A stretch of 60,126 nt of DNA from CAYUBI01 sp964443005. Its GTDB lineage: Bacteria; Margulisbacteria; Riflemargulisbacteria; GWF2-35-9; CAYUBI01. The number at the start of each line of letters is the position of its first letter. Position 1 is the stretch's first letter. Below, in pieces: positions 26,706-35,670 of the stretch. The notes under the pieces were generated by a model. That model did not search any database and was not told the origin of the DNA. It saw only the letters and a program-made list of their open reading frames with translations. The stretch covers positions 1 through 60,126 of the forward strand of contig CAYUBI010000002.1 of assembly GCA_964443005.1 (NCBI GenBank). Direction: 5' to 3'. The position numbers were made by a program, and so were the translations under genes.

Positions 26706-27378
26706 ACATGTTCCCTTTGAAGATCTCAGCAATATAGCTGTTTGGGCGAATAGTAAAAATATACCTGTTAGTCGAACTCGGCTTTATGCAGGGGAGCAGC
26801 TTCCTTCCCTAAATGCGTTTGATATGTTGTGTATTATGGGTGGGCCCATGAATATTTATGAAGACTCCACGTATCCTTGGTTGATAGCAGAAAAAGTGTT
26901 TATTTTAGAAGCCATTTCCGCAAAAAAAAAGGTGATTGGAATTTGTTTAGGTGCGCAGCTGATTGCAGATGTTTTGGGCGGCAAAGTTACACGAAATATA
27001 GAACCTGAAATTGGTTGGTTTCCTGTATGGAAAGCTTTGCAGGGTAATGCTTCGAAATTGTTTCCCATGTTTCCTTCTGAGCTTGTTGCTTTTCATTGGC
27101 ATGGCGATACTTTTTCTCTTCCTCCCCATTGCGTAAAATTGGCTTATAGCGAAGCTTGTGAAAATCAGGCTTTTTCGTATCATGATCATGTTGTAGGTTT
27201 GCAGTTTCATTTGGAGTATTCAGCAGTGAGTATTGAAAGCATGTTACTGAATTGTTCCTGTGAATTAATCGAGTGTCCTTATGTTCAGCAACAAGATGCA
27301 ATTTTGGCTGGGCTCGAAAATTGTAACCAAACGTACAAAATTTTAGCGGAATTATTTGACAGTCTAGCAGGTTATTAA
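26686..27378 (+). CDS. Class I (triad) glutamine amidotransferase
   Basis: A 230-residue free-standing GATase1. The catalytic cysteine is in GICLGAQL (~residue 87), the histidine in GLQFHLEYS (~171-174) with the acid two residues later; MGGPMNIYED is the typical oxyanion segment. This is the GuaA-like YfeJ type found near amino-acid genes. It overlaps the GOGAT fusion gene by 20 nt, so it is part of that operon. Its partner is unknown; it could feed ammonia to a separate ligase. It meets the convergent mtaB gene after 18 bp. Confidence 0.85.
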   Translation: MKLHYLEHVPFEDLSNIAVWANSKNIPVSRTRLYAGEQLPSLNAFDMLCIMGGPMNIYEDSTYPWLIAEKVFILEAISAKKKVIGICLGAQLIADVLGGKVTRNIEPEIGWFPVWKALQGNASKLFPMFPSELVAFHWHGDTFSLPPHCVKLAYSEACENQAFSYHDHVVGLQFHLEYSAVSIESMLLNCSCELIECPYVQQQDAILAGLENCNQTYKILAELFDSLAGY

Positions 27379-27396
27379 CTTTTTTGACGGATGAAA

Positions 27397-28662
27397 TTAA
27401 ACAATAATTCCTGTCATTAAGTTTTCAGGTGTGACGCTAGCAATTTTTATTTTGATGAGTTGATTGGTTAAGGCAGCAGTTGATTCAATTGTTACGCGTT
27501 GATAATGAGGCGTGAGACCTGATAGTTTTTCGTGCATAGTTGCTTCAACAAGAATTTCAGTAATTGAACCAATATATTGAGTTAGAAAACGTGTTTGTAA
27601 TTCTGTTGCTTGAGCTAGGAGTTGCTTGACCCGACGCTTTTTTACTGATTCTGTTATTTGGTCCGAAAATCGCGCAGCAGCAGTGCCTGTTCGTGGCGAA
27701 TATCCAAACACGTGAAGTTGCGAAAACCCGCATTGAGCAACAAATTTAAGCGTATCTAAAAACTCGTTATCAGTCTCATTTGGGAATCCCGCAATAATAT
27801 CTGTAGTTAGTGCAATTCCTGGAATAGCTTGACGTAATTGATTGATAATGGAGGCATATTGTTCTGTTGAATAGTTGCGGTTCATTCGTTTAAGAACTTT
27901 GTTTGAACCAGATTGCAAGGGAAGGTGAAGGTGCGGCATAATAATAGGAAGATTTTGGAGGCAGTTGATCAGTTCAGGTGTGATGGCAGATAGTTCGATT
28001 GAGCTAAGTCGAAGGCGCATTAGGCCGGAAATTTTTGCCAATTCTGTAAGAACATCAATTAGGTTTTTGTTGGCATTTGTATACATTCCAACATTAATAC
28101 CTGTTACTACAATTTCTTTGGTACCCTTAGCAACAGATTCTTTAGCTTCAGATATAATATCTGAAAATAATCGGGATACCGGTGCTCCCCGAACATACGG
28201 GACTATGCAATAGGTACAATAACAATCGCATCCGGTTTGAATCAGTAGTTGAGTTCGTGTTCGAGGTTGGGGAACTTTTGTTGACAATTGGGTTGAAATA
28301 TTTTTTGCTTCTTTTTGGAGAAAAGCATTTTTTGATAGAAAAGAAATAACCTCTTGCAGATTCATGACCTTCAGTCCCCACAATTGAAATGCCAGAATTT
28401 GATCGTCTGGATTTACTGCGCCACAGCCTGTTAAAATAATGTGTGCATCTGGATTGGTCCGATGTGCTTTGGTCAGCATTTGGCGAGTTTTTTGATCAGC
28501 CACATGGGTAACTGTACATGAATTAATAATATAAATACTTGCAAGGTGCTGAAATGAAACTAGTTCGTATCCTTGAGTCGTTGCAAAGTTGATAATCGTA
28601 GCTGATTCTGCTTGATTAACTTTGCATCCGAGAGTTAGTAGGGCAAGTGTGGGTTGAGTCAT
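27397..28662 (-). CDS. mtaB: tRNA t6A37 methylthiotransferase MtaB
   Basis: A 421-residue radical SAM enzyme that converts t6A37 to ms2t6A in tRNAs. An N-terminal UPF0004 domain has cysteines in LGCKVNQ, NSCTVT and LTGCGAVN. The radical SAM core has GCDCYCTYCIVPYVRG (CxxxCxxC), and a C-terminal TRAM-like domain follows. LGCKVNQ and the overall length favour MtaB (YqeV) over MiaB or RimO. It lies 3 bp after the MgtE-like gene and is probably transcribed with it. Confidence 0.9.
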   Translation of the reverse strand: MTQPTLALLTLGCKVNQAESATIINFATTQGYELVSFQHLASIYIINSCTVTHVADQKTRQMLTKAHRTNPDAHIILTGCGAVNPDDQILAFQLWGLKVMNLQEVISFLSKNAFLQKEAKNISTQLSTKVPQPRTRTQLLIQTGCDCYCTYCIVPYVRGAPVSRLFSDIISEAKESVAKGTKEIVVTGINVGMYTNANKNLIDVLTELAKISGLMRLRLSSIELSAITPELINCLQNLPIIMPHLHLPLQSGSNKVLKRMNRNYSTEQYASIINQLRQAIPGIALTTDIIAGFPNETDNEFLDTLKFVAQCGFSQLHVFGYSPRTGTAAARFSDQITESVKKRRVKQLLAQATELQTRFLTQYIGSITEILVEATMHEKLSGLTPHYQRVTIESTAALTNQLIKIKIASVTPENLMTGIIV

Positions 28663-28665
28663 AGA

Positions 28666-29646
28666 TTATATGAAAAAATACGCCAATGAAAAGAACAAGC
28701 TTAGAGTTAGGGTGTCAACAATTGCAAGTACTACTGGGCCAGACGCAATTTTTGGATTAATACGTAAAATATAGACGAGTACAGGTATGATCACGCCAAT
28801 TATGCTGGACATGACAACAGAGGATAAAATACTAATTCCCAAAATGATCGCAAGGGTAGATTGGCCTTTCCATAGCCAGGCAATGATCGCCATTAATGAG
28901 CCAATGGCAGTTCCGATGAGTAAAGAGGTAAGAATTTCTTTACGAAGTAGAGTTTTCATGACACGCCAGATTGTTTTTCTATTAACAACATGATGAATTG
29001 TCATTGTCATAGACTGCATACTCACACTTTCAGCTAAGGTTAAATGAACAGGCATAAATAGAGCCAACAAGGTAAAAACAACTAGTCGTTGTTCAAAAAA
29101 GCCTGCGATGAATGCACAGGTCATGCCGCCTAAAACATTCCAAAGCAACCAGGGAAATCGTTCTCGCAAATAAGTCACAGGAGTGCCTTTTCCAAAATGT
29201 AAATGAACACCGACTAGTTGAAAGAGTTCATCAATTTGTTTTTTTTGAAAAGTGACAGATAAATGATCTGCAAATAATGAAATATCTACAGTACCTAATA
29301 GTTTGTTTTTAGCATCAACAACAGGAAGCGCAAGATATTTGTGTAGCGCAAAAAGTTCGCTAACTTCTAAAACTGTTGCCGTATCATAAACTGAGACAAT
29401 ATCTTTTAGCATAATTTCGGATAATTTTGTAGTTGCGTTAGCTACAAGTAGGCTGCGAACAGGTACAACACCGCATAATTTTTTGTCATGATCAATAACA
29501 TAAAAATAAGAAATATGATCTTGGATATGTTGTCTGCGACGAAGTACGGAAAGTACTTCTTGAATCGTGAGGTGATGATTCAATTGGATGAGTTCTTTTT
29601 TAATATATGGCAGAATAGGTTGATTTAATTCTTTTCGTTTGAGCAT
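28666..29646 (-). CDS. Short MgtE-like magnesium/divalent cation transporter
   Basis: A 326-residue protein. A CBS pair occupies ~35-160, then five membrane segments (~185-325). The last segment, NPKIASGPVVLAIVDTLTL, keeps the ASGP..t..D signature of MgtE, including the pore-lining Asp. The N-terminal superhelical MgtE_N domain (~120 residues) that senses Mg2+ is absent. The usual GNAGTQS loop is replaced by AESVSMQS. Inner-membrane transport of Mg2+ or another divalent ion is likely, but gating must differ from standard MgtE. Confidence 0.75.
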   Translation of the reverse strand: MLKRKELNQPILPYIKKELIQLNHHLTIQEVLSVLRRRQHIQDHISYFYVIDHDKKLCGVVPVRSLLVANATTKLSEIMLKDIVSVYDTATVLEVSELFALHKYLALPVVDAKNKLLGTVDISLFADHLSVTFQKKQIDELFQLVGVHLHFGKGTPVTYLRERFPWLLWNVLGGMTCAFIAGFFEQRLVVFTLLALFMPVHLTLAESVSMQSMTMTIHHVVNRKTIWRVMKTLLRKEILTSLLIGTAIGSLMAIIAWLWKGQSTLAIILGISILSSVVMSSIIGVIIPVLVYILRINPKIASGPVVLAIVDTLTLSLFFSLAYFFI

Positions 29647-29658
29647 TGGGTTAGTGTA

Positions 29659-30744
29659 TCATAGAAACACGGAATTGTTGAACCATGTTGAAAATTCATG
29701 ATTGTTTTTGTGTGAAAATCCGTAAACTGATTGCCAAACATCTGCGTTTTCCATACAGAGATATGTAAATTGTTTTGAATGATAGGTCTTCATCGTATTT
29801 CGGAGATGACGAAATAAACGTTCGCGTAATGAGCGAACATAGCGAATTTTCTGATCATCACCTATGATAGTTTCTTGTAAAATCATGTGTTTATTTGTTG
29901 CTTGTTTTAATAATTGAGGTTTTAAATCCTTGGTATAGCGAAGTGCGCCCATTGAAATCCAGATGATGTTTTCTTTTGAAATATAGGAATAAAGCAGTTT
30001 AATAGTATTGGCGTAGTCATTTTCCCATTTTGGATATGCAACAATAGGATCAAAATGAAACGCGAGTTTGTATCCGTGTTTTTGTACTTGTTGGGCTGCC
30101 TAGAGTCGCTGAATAAGACTGGGAAGGCCGGGTTCCAGAGCATTAATGACAGTTTGTGGATTTAAAGACCAGGAAACAACGCTATTACGGGATGCAGGAA
30201 TTAAGAGAAGATTTGCGATGTTGAGCGATTTTGTTTTTAACTCAAGGAGAATATTTGGAAGCGTGCGAAAGGTATTAATTAAAAGTTGGCTGTGGTTTGT
30301 TACAGGGTCAAGTACGAGTGAATCCGTAAATTCGCCAGTTCCGATTCGGCGCTGGCGTGTATCTAACAACTGGCTGATTTCGAGAACGCGTTCAGGAAGG
30401 TTAACGAAAATTGTTAGAAATGGCGTAGTCATGTACGTTTGTAAATAGCAATAAGCACAATTAAATTGACAATTAAGGCCGCTATTTAAAATTTCATATC
30501 CGCAACACAGGTAATGATGTGTGCCTGGGCATGGTTTTAAAATGTCGCCTTTTAGACTGGTAAGTAGCACAATTTTTTTACCTTTATAAAATGCGTTGGG
30601 TTGATTGTTAAATGCATGCGTAGCCTTGCTAATATCATCAATATACGTAACAGGAATTTCAGGCTTAAAGCGTGCGAGAATGACCGGTGTTTCCGGATGA
30701 TTTTCAATGGTTTGATCAACCCAAATTGCAGAAATTGTTAGCAT
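29659..30744 (-). pseudogene. Spore-photoproduct-lyase-family radical SAM gene with an in-frame TAG
   Basis: Read through one TAG at 30100-30102, this is a continuous frame of about 360 residues. The first part has the radical SAM cysteines (NCQFNCAYC) and GTGEFTDSL. The part after the stop continues the family (GYKLAFHFDPIVAYPKW, then WISMGALR). The frame is intact on both sides, so a single nonsense change (for example from CAG, GAG or AAG) separates the halves at RL*AAQQ. SPL-family enzymes repair UV dimers in spores, and relatives in non-sporulating bacteria have unknown roles. The start codon overlaps the end of the ParB-like operon partner's region (4 bp gap). This may be a recent nonsense mutation, readthrough or a sequencing error. 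Confidence 0.8.
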
Positions 30745-30748
30745 TGCG

Positions 30749-31699
30749 TTAGAGTATGTTCAAAAGTGCATCAAGTTCGGGAGAAGAAAATAAATGATCA
30801 AGCGTTTGTTTGATTTCACATTTTTGTTCAGGATGTGAGAGCCATAGAGTTAAGCATATTTTTTTTTGTTCAAAATTGGATGCATAGTCTAGATGAACGT
30901 TATGAGTCGCTAATAGTTGGAGATGTTGCTTAAGTTTTGCTTGTTGTGCTGCAATTTCTGGATATCGATGACTAAATAATGCAGCTTTCATTTTTTTGGA
31001 TTGTTCGGAAGTATCGAGTTCGTGATTGTGAAGAATTGTAAAAAAGGGTTTGTTTGCAAGAAGTTCAGTTAAGGATAGTTGGTCGCTAGTCATGATATCA
31101 AGCATTAATTCCAGGAACGTGGTTGCTTGGTTGACATTTAGTTTGAGTTGATCAATTATTGAAAGAATAACGAGAACATCTTTAGGCTTAAACTCTTGTA
31201 TTTGTGGAATTAATTTGAGGTAATGTGGCTGGGTTATGATTTTTTCTTGGATGATTTTCGGCAGATTGATTAGTTCTGCATATTTTTCAAAATTTGCAAA
31301 AGTAGATGCCAGTTTAAGTGTAGGGAAAAAGTTATTTTGAATATCAGAAATTGAATAATGGAGTTGTTTTTGCGCAACAAAAATTAATTGGCTGATTTCA
31401 AGCGGATTAACTAATCGAAAAGAGGCATTTTCCATTAGTTGGGATTGAATTGCAGTTTCTGCAGTTAACTCGTTAGAAACATTGATTATCATGTGCGTTA
31501 CCTTTAGGTGTTGAGTTGCATGAAAGCGCTTGAACCCAGATGCAAGTGTGAGTTTGTTGTTGTAAATTATTGCTGTTGGAGCATTGATAATGCCTACAGT
31601 TTTGATAGACTCAATGATTGGACTATGAAGTGTCGCATTCCAGCACGAGGTGTTGAGTGTTGTAGCGTCAATATCTGTTAATAAGATTGTTTTGTGCAT
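30749..31699 (-). CDS. ParB/Srx-like domain protein
   Basis: A 316-residue protein. Residues ~25-110 resemble the ParB/sulfiredoxin-like N-terminal fold: SIKTVGIINAP, then LTLASGFKRFHATQ, aligned with the ParB box iv.GERR..A, and ENASFRLVNPLEI. The rest is helical and could include an HTH. It is unlike the genuine ParB at 41470. It directly precedes the SPL-family gene and ends 4 bp before it, so the two are coupled and may act together. A GGAGAT site lies 6 nt before the ATG. Function unknown. Confidence 0.6.
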   Translation of the reverse strand: MHKTILLTDIDATTLNTSCWNATLHSPIIESIKTVGIINAPTAIIYNNKLTLASGFKRFHATQHLKVTHMIINVSNELTAETAIQSQLMENASFRLVNPLEISQLIFVAQKQLHYSISDIQNNFFPTLKLASTFANFEKYAELINLPKIIQEKIITQPHYLKLIPQIQEFKPKDVLVILSIIDQLKLNVNQATTFLELMLDIMTSDQLSLTELLANKPFFTILHNHELDTSEQSKKMKAALFSHRYPEIAAQQAKLKQHLQLLATHNVHLDYASNFEQKKICLTLWLSHPEQKCEIKQTLDHLFSSPELDALLNIL

Positions 31700-32525
31700 A
31701 ACGATATCTCCAGTATGTCCATATATAGCTTAGCCAGGTTTTCCATGCATGACGTTTTTTAGCGCCTATACAAAGAATTTTACTTTTTTTAATAATTGTA
31801 GCATAAACTGCAGTGCGTTGTTCATGATTTAATGGGTGATTGCATAGTTTTTTTAGGGAATATATTCGAAATCGGTCCATGCCCCAAAATTGATGAGAGA
31901 GTTGATCTGCATGGCCTCCAGTTTTGTGAATCAGGGGTTCGTCTACCAGGTGAATTGGGTAGTGTAACGCAATGCGAAGCCATAAATCATAGTCTTCGCA
32001 CGCTAGCATGGTTTCGTCAAAAAGTCCGACGTGATCTAAAATTGAACGACGCAGCATAGTTGCTGAAGGTGAAACTATGCACAGCTCGATAGAGGCCAAA
32101 AAAATATTACCTGAGAGCTTTGTGTGTTTTTTCATTGGATTAACTTGTTTTGAATTTCGAATCCAAATTTCTTGGGTTTGACAAATGTCCCATTTGTTTA
32201 AAATCATCGCGTTGATTTGGCGTTCGATCTTTGTAGGTAACCAAATATCATCACTATCTAGAAATGCAATGAATTGGGCTTTTGTATTTTGAATGCCAGT
32301 ATTTCGTGCTGCAGATACGCCGCGATGAGGCTGTTGATAAACTCTGATTTTTTGTGGATAAGTGTGTTGATAATGTCGCAATAACATGGGGGTATCATCT
32401 GTTGACCCATCGTCAATACAAATGATTTCGAGGTTCTCAAAGGTTTGCGCAAGCACTGATTCAAGACTTGAAGCCATTTTTTGTGCGCGGTTAAATACGG
32501 GTATTATCACAGCAACGCTTACCAA
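31668..32525 (-). CDS. Family 2 glycosyltransferase
   Basis: A GT-A fold glycosyltransferase. SVAVIIPVFNRAQ opens the fold, ICIDDGSTDDT holds the nucleotide-sugar site, FLDSDDIW is the DxD-like motif and ACEDYDLWLR the acceptor-side acid motif. The frame stays open for another 68 codons upstream inside ruvB, but homology starts only at VSVAVIIP. I therefore prefer the TTG at 32525, about 30 nt after the ruvB stop, despite a poor ribosome-binding site. That gives about 285 residues. It overlaps the ParB-like gene by 32 nt. It probably adds a sugar to a surface polysaccharide. Confidence 0.75.
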   Translation of the reverse strand: MVSVAVIIPVFNRAQKMASSLESVLAQTFENLEIICIDDGSTDDTPMLLRHYQHTYPQKIRVYQQPHRGVSAARNTGIQNTKAQFIAFLDSDDIWLPTKIERQINAMILNKWDICQTQEIWIRNSKQVNPMKKHTKLSGNIFLASIELCIVSPSATMLRRSILDHVGLFDETMLACEDYDLWLRIALHYPIHLVDEPLIHKTGGHADQLSHQFWGMDRFRIYSLKKLCNHPLNHEQRTAVYATIIKKSKILCIGAKKRHAWKTWLSYIWTYWRYRYAQNNLINRY

Positions 32526-32535
32526 TGTTTCAGCT

Positions 32536-32555
32536 TGTGGATAGGTTGTGGATAA
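32536..32555 (-). promoter_or_regulatory. Two DnaA-box-like 9-mers 11 bp apart
   Basis: On the minus strand 32547-32555 reads TTATCCACA, the consensus DnaA box, and 32536-32544 reads CTATCCACA, one mismatch. A third perfect copy lies at 32353-32361 inside the glycosyltransferase gene. The 11-bp phasing puts the first two on the same helix face. They may bind DnaA, or may be chance in coding-rich sequence. Confidence 0.35.
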
Positions 32556-32556
32556 G

Positions 32557-33594
32557 TTAGTCAATATCGAGCAATACGGGTTGTTGAAAGGCTTGCCCTT
32601 CATATCGAAAACCCAGGTGTTCATAGGCAAGGCGCGTTGGAATTCGGCCTCTAGGCGTTCGGTCCAAAAATCCGATTTGAAGTAAATAGGGTTCAACAAC
32701 ATCTTCGATTGTATTGCTATCTTCTGCAAGAGTTGCAGCCAATGTGTCCAGTCCTACTGGGCGGCCATTATATTTTTCAATCATAATTGTCAGCAATTGG
32801 CGATCTAATTCATCAAGGCCTAGAGGATCAATGTCTAAAGCAGATAAAGCAGCAAGTGCTGCAGCTTGGGTGATGATATTGTTCCCATGAATTTGGGCCC
32901 AGTCACGGGTTCGTTTGAGCAGGCGATTGGTAATTCGTGGAGTTCCACGGGATCGTTGTGCAATTGTACTAGCGCCTTCTTTATCCAGTGTAACCTTTAA
33001 TATTTTTGCTGAATGAAGGAGGATTTCTTCTAATTCGGCGTGTGTATAAAATTCAAGGCGTCCGATAAATCCAAACCGATCACGTAGGGGCGAGGACAAG
33101 AGGCCTGCTTTTGTTGTTGCGCCAATGAGTGTGAATTTGGCAATATCAAGGCGGATGGAGCGTGCAGATGGACCTTTTCCAATGATAATATCTAAGACAA
33201 AATCTTCCATACATGGATATAAAACTTCTTCAACTGAGCGATTTAGCCGATGGATTTCGTCAATAAATAGAATATCTCCATTTTCAAGGTTTGTTAAAAT
33301 TGCAGCTAGATCTCCAGGTCGTTCAATGGCTGGACCTGATGTTATTTTAATATGAACACCCATTTCATTGGCAATAATATGCGATAAAGTAGTTTTTCCT
33401 AGACCTGGCGGGCCATATAACAAAATATGATCAATGCATTCATGGCGTTGTTTTGCAGCTTTCATCAGTAGCTCAAGATTGCTTTTTATTTTTTGTTGGC
33501 CAATATATTCTTTAAGTAGCTTGGGGCGTAGCGATGTTTCTTGAACATCATTTTCGCGATCAATGTGAGAGGTGATCAGTCGTTCATTTTCCAT
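32557..33594 (-). CDS. ruvB: Holliday junction branch migration DNA helicase RuvB
   Basis: A 345-residue AAA+ motor that drives branch migration with RuvA. Walker A GPPGLGKTT, Walker B LFIDEIHRLNRSVEE, sensor-1 TLIGATTKAGLLSSPLRDRF including the arginine-finger region, and the winged-helix end LLQIGFLDRTPRGR. Length and motifs are fully standard. No ruvA or ruvC is adjacent in the window. It begins 3 bp after the transglycosylase gene on the same strand. Confidence 0.97.
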   Translation of the reverse strand: MENERLITSHIDRENDVQETSLRPKLLKEYIGQQKIKSNLELLMKAAKQRHECIDHILLYGPPGLGKTTLSHIIANEMGVHIKITSGPAIERPGDLAAILTNLENGDILFIDEIHRLNRSVEEVLYPCMEDFVLDIIIGKGPSARSIRLDIAKFTLIGATTKAGLLSSPLRDRFGFIGRLEFYTHAELEEILLHSAKILKVTLDKEGASTIAQRSRGTPRITNRLLKRTRDWAQIHGNNIITQAAALAALSALDIDPLGLDELDRQLLTIMIEKYNGRPVGLDTLAATLAEDSNTIEDVVEPYLLQIGFLDRTPRGRIPTRLAYEHLGFRYEGQAFQQPVLLDID

Positions 33595-33597
33595 TAT

Positions 33598-35670
33598 TTA
33601 TATCCTATCATAGATCATTTTATACACCCAGTAATTTTCGAGTACTTTTTTAACATAAAGACGAGTTTCAAGAAATGGAATGTCTTCAACAAATACATCG
33701 ATATCCGTAATTTTTTGATCTTTTAGCCACTTGGTTACATTAGTGGGGCCACCATTGTAGCTTGCTAGAGATAAAATTTTATTGTCATGCCATTGTGTCA
33801 GCATGTTTTTGAGAAAATGTGTGCCCAGTCGAATATTTAAAAATGGTGAATACAATTCTTCTGTAGTCGAATATTTAATTTCACATTTATCAGCTATTAG
33901 TTTTGCTGTTTGTGGAAGCAATTGCATCAGGCCAATAGCCCCTGATTTTGAGGTTGCTGATATTTTGAATTGCGATTCTTCGTGAATAATAGCAGAAATT
34001 AAAAAGGGATCAACTGTGTATTTTTTTGCCATAGTGCGAATTGTGTCTATAAAAAATATTGGATAAAGGAAATATAGATCATGTGGGTTTCGATTAATAG
34101 GATTTTCATCAGAATTATCTATTGAATTGGGGTCCATTATGACGATTCGAGAAGATGAGGAAACCGGAAAGTGTTGGTTATAAGTCGAAAGATAATCGAG
34201 AAGGTGTTGTCGCGAGGGATGATTGGGAGGTAAATATAGTAGTGCAGCTTTTATTTGTTGAAAAGCTTCATTAACTAGGCCTAGAGCTATGAGTTGGTCG
34301 TATTTTTTAAAAGCGAAGGGAGTTAATTGTTTTTTGTGTTTGGGCTGCGGCATGAGTGTGTAGCCAAATCGTTCATAAATACGGTAGCTATAATAACTAA
34401 ATGGATACATTTTCTGAACTTGAAGAAATAATTTTTTGGCTTCATTATCGTGATGCATAGCTAAGGCAACATGGCCTAGCCAGTATAGTGACGGAAGATA
34501 GTAATCGCCTTTATTTCGTTGAACTGCATCTTTAAAATATTTATAACTTGCGGAATAATTTTTCTTTTTGTAATAGATGAATCCAATTTTCCATAATGCA
34601 TCATCTGTTAAGCTGCTATCTGCATATTTATTGGTCAGGAACTGGTAGGTAGTAATTGCTTCTGAATCTTCATGGCGTAGATAATAATGAGTTGCCCAAT
34701 CAAACAAAACTTCAGGAGTTTGTTCGCAATTGGGGAATTCGTGACGTAGCATGCCAAGGTACTGAATTTCAGAGGATTCGTCATTTTGAAAACGGGCAAT
34801 ACGACTGAGTTCAAAAAGCGCTAAAACAGCATGACGTTCGTCAAGATGGTGATGATATAGTTCGCGAAGATCCTGTCGTGCAGTATCCCATTGATTTAGC
34901 TGAATCGAATTTAAAGCACAATAATACAGGATTGTTTGTCTGTGTTCAGGTGAAAGGTTTCGTGATCGGAGATTGTTGAGTAGCATGAGTGCCTCGTGAT
35001 ATTTTCGATTTTTGTAAAGTCGAGAAGTAAAATCTGTGATGGTATTCATTAAGGTTTCGTCTGAAGGAAAGGATTCAATGAGCTGAATTAGAATTTGGGA
35101 GATAGGTCCTGCAATATCTGTTGCATTGTAGCGATGAAGATAGTCGATAAGTTGAGTTTTTACCCAAGCATCTTTATTAAGCGCAAGGTGAATGGTTAAT
35201 CGGTGAAATTCTGAACGACCATTCAGATCTCCAAGGTAATGGTTGTTTAATTGAGAAGAAAAACAGTGATCTGCTTCGTTTAGTCTGCCCATGTCTTCAA
35301 GTAATTGGCCTATATAAAAAAGTTGATAATCGATTAGCGGATCTCCTGTTTTTAAGGCATAACGACATTCGCGTAAGGCTTTTTTAGTATATCCTAACTC
35401 TCCGAAAAGATAGCCTTTAAGAAATTTATAGGTTCGTTTTTCGCTGCCATGTAGGTGAGGGAGTAGCCGATGAACGACGACTAGGGCATCACCATACAGT
35501 TGTTTTTCAACTAAAATCCGAATATGTTGTTTCTCTTGATCAATGAATGGTTTTCGCCACGAATAACCAAAAACCTTAAAGTAGCTGACGATTAATGTAA
35601 GGACTAGGGTAATCATCACCCAAACATATTTTTGACGAAGCGGCGCGAGTTTAGGCCAGATCTTGCGCAT
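33598..35670 (-). CDS. Soluble lytic murein transglycosylase-like protein
   Basis: About 690 residues. An N-terminal membrane anchor or signal (WVMITLVLTLIVSYF), then ~450 residues of TPR-like helices. A C-terminal SLT domain has catalytic Glu in ISAIIHEESQF, then SGAIGLMQLLPQTA, and ASYNGGPTNV. It cuts peptidoglycan glycan strands from the periplasmic side. I start at the ATG 35670, 8 nt after AGGAG; an earlier ATG (35700) lies further inside lipA. It overlaps the lipA end by 20 nt. The unusually long TPR part resembles E. coli Slt70 in plan. Confidence 0.88.
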   Translation of the reverse strand: MRKIWPKLAPLRQKYVWVMITLVLTLIVSYFKVFGYSWRKPFIDQEKQHIRILVEKQLYGDALVVVHRLLPHLHGSEKRTYKFLKGYLFGELGYTKKALRECRYALKTGDPLIDYQLFYIGQLLEDMGRLNEADHCFSSQLNNHYLGDLNGRSEFHRLTIHLALNKDAWVKTQLIDYLHRYNATDIAGPISQILIQLIESFPSDETLMNTITDFTSRLYKNRKYHEALMLLNNLRSRNLSPEHRQTILYYCALNSIQLNQWDTARQDLRELYHHHLDERHAVLALFELSRIARFQNDESSEIQYLGMLRHEFPNCEQTPEVLFDWATHYYLRHEDSEAITTYQFLTNKYADSSLTDDALWKIGFIYYKKKNYSASYKYFKDAVQRNKGDYYLPSLYWLGHVALAMHHDNEAKKLFLQVQKMYPFSYYSYRIYERFGYTLMPQPKHKKQLTPFAFKKYDQLIALGLVNEAFQQIKAALLYLPPNHPSRQHLLDYLSTYNQHFPVSSSSRIVIMDPNSIDNSDENPINRNPHDLYFLYPIFFIDTIRTMAKKYTVDPFLISAIIHEESQFKISATSKSGAIGLMQLLPQTAKLIADKCEIKYSTTEELYSPFLNIRLGTHFLKNMLTQWHDNKILSLASYNGGPTNVTKWLKDQKITDIDVFVEDIPFLETRLYVKKVLENYWVYKMIYDRI

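Noticed and set aside
30100..30102. Genome-wide TAG recoding (for example pyrrolysine) to explain the split SPL gene
   Set aside because: Several other genes here, including the core dehydrogenase and the outer-membrane barrel, end in TAG at the expected place.
32526..32729. Long N-terminal extension of the glycosyltransferase inside ruvB
   Set aside because: The 68 extra codons lie wholly on the other frame of ruvB and show no glycosyltransferase similarity.
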